Shown here one piece after another: positions 6,703 through 9,307 of a stretch of DNA of 9,307 nucleotides. This stretch comes from an uncultured Collinsella sp. (GTDB lineage Bacteria; Actinomycetota; Coriobacteriia; Coriobacteriales; Coriobacteriaceae). The notes beneath the pieces are model-generated. The model ran no database searches and had not been told where the DNA came from. It worked only from the letters and a program-made list of their open reading frames with translations. Numbering within the stretch: the stretch's first letter is position 1; the number at the start of each line of letters is the position of its first letter. The stretch is from the NCBI GenBank assembly GCA_900553415.1, contig USDH01000043.1, positions 1-9,307 of the forward strand, read 5' to 3'. A program made the position numbers and the translations under genes.

Positions 6703-7542
6703 TTATGCCTCCTCGAGCTCGAGTCGGTTATCAGCGATATCTTGGGCGGTCGCGCGGTAGAGCTCATCGATAAAGGCGACCTTAAAGCTTGCCGGGGCAT
6801 CGGCGACAGCGGCGGCACGTGTGCCGGCAACGTTGTAGACCGCGGTGCCGCAGACGGCTGCAGTAAACGGGTCGGTGGCACAGGCGTATACGGCCAGCAC
6901 GCCGCCCTGCGAGCAACCGCAGCCGGTGATCTTGGACATGAGCGGGCTGCCGCCGTGGGACTTGGCCACGGTCGTTCCGTCGGTAATCAGGTCGACTTCG
7001 CCCGAGACCACTACGGCGCCGCCGGTGTAGCGGGCGAGCGCCACGGCGGCACCACGGGCGGCGTCGACCGTGTCGGTGGTATCGACACCGCGCACGCGGC
7101 TCAGATCGGCCGCCTCGCCCTCAAGACCCCACAGGCCGGCGAGTGCGATGATCTCGGAGGCGTTGCCGCGTACGATGGCGGGCTTGTACTGCTTGAGCTC
7201 GTTTACCAGCTGGGTGCGCAGGCTACCGATGCCCAGACCCACCGGATCGAGCACCCAGGGCTTGCCGGCGTCGTGTGCCGCCTTGGCCGCGCGGGGAATC
7301 GTCTGCTCGTAGATGGGGAAGAGCGTGCCCATGTTGAGATAGATGGCGCCGCCGCCGGCAACGAGCGCCTCGCCCTCGTCTGGCAGATAGACCATGGCGG
7401 CCGATCCGCCCACGGCGAGCTGTGCGTTGGCGACAAAGTCGATCGTCACCGTGTTGGTAATGGAGCCGGCCATCGGATTGGTGGCTCGAATCTCCTCTAC
7501 GGCCTTGACCATATGTTGCTTAAGCTGTTCCGAATCAATCAC
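6703..7542 (-). CDS. thiM: Hydroxyethylthiazole kinase
   Basis: A 279-aa ribokinase-like kinase that phosphorylates 4-methyl-5-hydroxyethylthiazole with ATP, the salvage step that feeds ThiE. Family landmarks are NP..SITN.VT..F.AN at 22-39, LNMGTL at 69-74, VLDPVG at 97-102, VRGNASEI at 124-131, GVDTTD at 152-157, VVVSGEVD at 177-184 and the anion-hole/catalytic segment TGCGC at 206-210, with Cys210 at the position of the conserved Cys. Several motifs are off-consensus: AGSITN for VHCITN, GLGIGS for GAGA-type, and GCGCSQGG for GTGC-type. The GTG at 7542 is chosen because AAGGAGG (7551-7557) is 8 bases upstream. The frame stays open to 7656, but that extension is the terminator and riboswitch. 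It is the first gene of the operon. Kinase membership is clear; exact thiazole specificity is likely from context. Confidence 0.9.
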   Translation of the reverse strand: MIDSEQLKQHMVKAVEEIRATNPMAGSITNTVTIDFVANAQLAVGGSAAMVYLPDEGEALVAGGGAIYLNMGTLFPIYEQTIPRAAKAAHDAGKPWVLDPVGLGIGSLRTQLVNELKQYKPAIVRGNASEIIALAGLWGLEGEAADLSRVRGVDTTDTVDAARGAAVALARYTGGAVVVSGEVDLITDGTTVAKSHGGSPLMSKITGCGCSQGGVLAVYACATDPFTAAVCGTAVYNVAGTRAAAVADAPASFKVAFIDELYRATAQDIADNRLELEEA

Positions 7543-7550
7543 TGCACATG

Positions 7551-7557
7551 CCTCCTT
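7551..7557 (-). promoter_or_regulatory. thiM ribosome binding site, selects a GTG start
   Basis: AAGGAGG on the minus strand sits 8 bases before GTG (7542) and only 1 base before an out-of-frame ATG at 7549, which stops after four codons. The spacing favours the GTG. It lies just past the leader terminator, so it is transcribed only when termination fails. Confidence 0.75.
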
Positions 7558-7564
7558 GGCATAG

Positions 7565-7594
7565 AAAAGGGGCGCTGTGCATAGACAGCGCCCC
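7565..7594 (-). terminator. Intrinsic terminator, expression platform of the TPP riboswitch
   Basis: On the minus strand GGGGCGCTGT, a 6-base loop and ACAGCGCCCC form a perfect 10-bp stem followed by TTTTCT. It lies between the TPP aptamer and thiM, which indicates control by premature termination. A competing stem is possible: CGCCUU (7604-7599 on the minus strand) can pair with GGGGCG of the terminator's left arm. That antiterminator is tentative because two of its pairs are G-U. Confidence 0.9.
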
Positions 7595-7605
7595 TGTAAA
7601 GGCGG

Positions 7606-7699
7606 CATGCTCCCTACGCCAGCATTAACTGACAGGTTCAAAGGATTGGGCCCCATGCCCTCTCAGCCTTGTGGTTTGCACCGTCGGCACTCCCGCATC
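7606..7699 (-). ncRNA. TPP riboswitch (THI element)
   Basis: Read on the minus strand, the leader contains the conserved TPP aptamer blocks in order: GGGAGTGCC near the 5' end, the pyrimidine-sensing CTGAGAGGG (7666-7658), and AACCTG...TTAATGCTGGCGTAGGGA (7638-7611). The flanks AUGC (7698-7695) and GCAU (7610-7607) can close P1. Thiamine pyrophosphate binding should stabilise this fold and favour the terminator just downstream. The regulated genes are thiM, the thiamine-binding protein and thiE. Its promoter would lie within about 7710-7760 on the minus strand; TATAGG (7718-7713) is a possible but unconvincing -10. Confidence 0.93.
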
Positions 7700-7744
7700 G
7701 AATCTGTTGTTCCCTATACTAGCGCACCTGCCAAAAAGGGTCGG

Positions 7745-7750
7745 TACAAT
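7745..7750 (+). promoter_or_regulatory. Candidate -10 box for the HAD-lysR pair
   Basis: TACAAT lies 32 bp before the HAD start codon, with no clear -35 at 17 bp upstream. Position and sequence fit a promoter between the riboswitch leader and the gene. The spacing implies a transcript starting near 7757, overlapping the upstream flank of the divergent thiamine promoter. Confidence 0.4.
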
Positions 7751-7781
7751 AGATGGGATTAAGAATGACCGAGGGGACTCT

Positions 7782-8690
7782 ATGATCAAACTTGTGCTGA
7801 CCGATATGGACGATACACTGATTCCAGCCGGACACGATGGCGTCAGTGACTATGCCATCGAGGGCATTCATGCCATGCAGGCAGCGGGCCTGCATTTTGG
7901 CCCGGTTTCGGGTCGCCAGCCGTCCGCGATGAGCTGGATGTTCCGCAATCGCTCCGAGTGCTTCTCGACCGGTGCGTTTTGCAACGGCCAGGTGATGTTT
8001 GTCGATGGCGAAGTAGTCGCTTCGCGCGCAATCGACAACGATGCCCTTATGCGCTTAGCCGATTATTTTGAACAGGAGACCGACGATACGTACTTGAAGG
8101 TCTACCGTCTGGGTGATGACTTTTGGGACAACGACGCCTATTGCGTGACAAGCGATCCCGAGCGTGTGCGTCGCGCCATGGAGTCAGGCGGCAACGCGTG
8201 GCTCAAGGGCGAAGAGGCTCCCTGTCGTCCTGTCGTTGACGATGCCCCGGTATACAAGGCGAATATCTGGAGTGCCCGTTCGCGCGAGGAGCTCGCCGAG
8301 CTGCGCGAGCGTGTTGCCGCTGAGGTGCCGGAGCTCTCGCTCGTGTTTCCCAACAACCGCGTGCGCCTGTTCGACGTTCTTCCGACCGGCTGGGACAAGG
8401 GCTGTGCTGCGCTGGAGCTGGCGCGTGCTTTGGGCCTGATGCCCGACGAGGTGGCCGTATTCGGCGATTCCGATAACGATTTGCCCATGATCGATGCCGT
8501 TCCCAATTCCGTTGCAGTCGCCAATGCCAACGAGGCCGTCACGGCTGCCGCACGCTGGCATATCGGCGCTGCGGCAGATGATGCGGTTGCCGGGGCTCTG
8601 CATCAGATTGCCGCCTGCGCCGCGACGGGGGAGATGCCGTCGTTTATGCGTCAGATGGACGCGACGGGTTTCGACGTCACGAACGTCTAG
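7782..8690 (+). CDS. Cof-type HAD-IIB phosphatase
   Basis: A 302-aa cytosolic HAD hydrolase with all four motifs: DMDDT at 8-12 (nucleophile Asp8, acid/base Asp10), Ser43 in VSGR, Lys206 in GWDKG, and GDSDND at 228-233. The C2-type cap lies at about 85-190, giving the usual Cof size. Family members remove phosphate from sugar phosphates, nucleotides or cofactors, and motifs do not fix the substrate. E. coli Cof acts on the thiamine intermediate HMP-PP, so a thiamine-linked role is conceivable given the divergent thiM operon, but equally this may be coincidence. The ATG at 7782 follows GAGGGG by 5 bases; the frame is open back to 7671, but that stretch overlaps the riboswitch. A LysR gene follows after 10 bp, probably in the same transcript. 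Confidence 0.92.
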   Translation: MIKLVLTDMDDTLIPAGHDGVSDYAIEGIHAMQAAGLHFGPVSGRQPSAMSWMFRNRSECFSTGAFCNGQVMFVDGEVVASRAIDNDALMRLADYFEQETDDTYLKVYRLGDDFWDNDAYCVTSDPERVRRAMESGGNAWLKGEEAPCRPVVDDAPVYKANIWSARSREELAELRERVAAEVPELSLVFPNNRVRLFDVLPTGWDKGCAALELARALGLMPDEVAVFGDSDNDLPMIDAVPNSVAVANANEAVTAAARWHIGAAADDAVAGALHQIAACAATGEMPSFMRQMDATGFDVTNV

Positions 8691-8700
8691 GGAGAAAGCC

Positions 8701-9307
8701 ATGAAGCTCCAGCAACTCAGATATGTCGTCAAAGTTGCCGAATGCGGCAGCATCACCGAGGCCTCGCGCCGGCTCTTTGTGTCGCAGCCTTCGATTACCG
8801 CGTCGATCCGCGATCTCGAAAACGAGATGGGTGTGCATATCTTTGAGCGCACCAACAAGGGCGTCATTGTGTCCGAGGAGGGCGAGACCTTCTTGGGCTA
8901 CGCGCGCCAAGTGCTCGACCAGGCCGATTTGCTCGAGGGTAAGTACAAGAGCGCATCCGAGCAGGTGCCGCATTTTAGTGTGAGCTGTCAGCATTATTCC
9001 TTTGCCGTTAACGCGTTTGTTGACGTGATCCGCGAGTTCGATGCCGCGCGTTACGACTTTACTCTGCGCGAGGAACAGACTCACGAGATTATCGAGGACG
9101 TCGCGCATATGAAAAGTGAACTGGGCATCCTGTACTTATCCGAGCATAACCGCGAGGTCATCGAGCGCATGCTCGCCGCCAACGAACTCGTATTCGAGGG
9201 GCTCTTCTGCGCCACGCCGCATGTTTTTGTATGCGCCGACCATCCACTGGCGGACCACGCCAGCGTGACGCTCGAAGATCTCGAGGACTACCCGTTCCTG
9301 TCCTATG
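8701..9307 (+). CDS. LysR-type transcriptional regulator, truncated by window end
   Basis: The frame is open from ATG 8701 to the right edge, showing 202 codons of a family usually near 300. Residues 1-60 form the LysR winged helix-turn-helix: QLRYVVKVAECGSITEAS, then LFVSQPSITASIRDLE at 25-40 and GVHIFERTNKGV at 44-55. A linker helix follows (61-88), then the start of the periplasmic-binding-protein-like effector domain (from about 91), with a typical CADHPLA segment. The effector is unknown. GGAG (8691-8694) sits just before the ATG, and the HAD stop is 10 bp upstream, so the two are probably cotranscribed. LysR genes more often lie divergent from their targets, so its target may be downstream or elsewhere. 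Confidence 0.93.
   Translation, partial: MKLQQLRYVVKVAECGSITEASRRLFVSQPSITASIRDLENEMGVHIFERTNKGVIVSEEGETFLGYARQVLDQADLLEGKYKSASEQVPHFSVSCQHYSFAVNAFVDVIREFDAARYDFTLREEQTHEIIEDVAHMKSELGILYLSEHNREVIERMLAANELVFEGLFCATPHVFVCADHPLADHASVTLEDLEDYPFLSY

Noticed and set aside
5834..6760. 308-codon plus-strand frame opposite thiE and the thiamine-binding gene.
   Set aside because: It spans antisense to two genes with clear motifs and overlapping junctions, so it is a shadow.
7535..7549. Four-codon ORF (ATG at 7549, minus strand) overlapping the thiM start, considered as a leader peptide.
   Set aside because: Only 1 base separates it from the ribosome binding site, too close for efficient initiation.
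6742..7584. Long open frame (280 codons) on the plus strand opposite thiM.
   Set aside because: It is antisense to a clear thiM, crosses the terminator, shows no family motif and no ribosome binding site; typical of high-GC shadow frames.
7543..7656. N-terminal extension of ThiM by 38 residues.
   Set aside because: These codons are the riboswitch 3' part and the terminator stem; the strong ribosome binding site selects GTG 7542.
7671..7781. N-terminal extension of the HAD protein by 37 residues.
   Set aside because: The region overlaps the TPP leader and candidate promoters; motif I begins at residue 8 from ATG 7782, as is normal for the family.
8184..8867. 227-codon minus-strand frame across the HAD-lysR junction.
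   Set aside because: It runs antisense through both genes' conserved motifs with no supporting start signal.

Overview
The window most resembles a high-GC gut actinobacterium of the Coriobacteriia, with Collinsella as my best guess. This is an inference from G/C-rich third codon positions, strong AAGGAGG-type ribosome binding sites, compact spacing and the gene types present. It is not a proven assignment. I see no mobile element, CRISPR array, tRNA or rRNA.

Layout. (1) Positions 1-4370, minus strand: two paralogous cyclic-di-GMP signalling genes in tandem. The upstream gene (1653-4370, 905 aa) reads GGDEF - PAS - degenerate GGDEF - degenerate GGDEF - intact EAL. The downstream gene starts at 1525 and runs off the left edge with 508 codons visible: GGDEF - PAS - degenerate GGDEF. 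The 127 bp between them hold a cluster of palindromes. (2) 4371-4694: a divergent intergenic region with candidate promoters and two inverted repeats. (3) 4695-5564, plus strand: a patatin-like serine phospholipase/esterase of the YjjU/RssA type. It converges with the thiamine operon across a 14-bp perfect inverted repeat. (4) 5666-7542, minus strand: a thiamine operon, thiM - MTH1187-type thiamine-binding protein - thiE, with 3-bp and ATGA junctions. It is preceded by a TPP riboswitch (about 7606-7699) and an intrinsic terminator (7565-7594). (5) 7782-9307, plus strand: a Cof-type HAD phosphatase followed 10 bp later by a LysR-type regulator truncated by the right edge.

How the genes fit together. 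The thiamine block is a salvage and assembly module. ThiM phosphorylates the thiazole alcohol, ThiE joins thiazole phosphate to the pyrimidine diphosphate, and the small protein between them probably binds thiamine or a precursor. TPP should shut the operon off by transcription termination. The HAD phosphatase is divergent from it; its substrate is unknown. The two GGDEF proteins probably make c-di-GMP, and the longer one may also degrade it under PAS or nucleotide control.

Nothing here is clearly a new biological system. The most interesting signals are the duplicated multi-domain c-di-GMP proteins with stacked degenerate GGDEF modules, the thiamine-binding protein embedded in a riboswitch-controlled operon beside a motif-divergent ThiM, and several unexplained intergenic palindromes.
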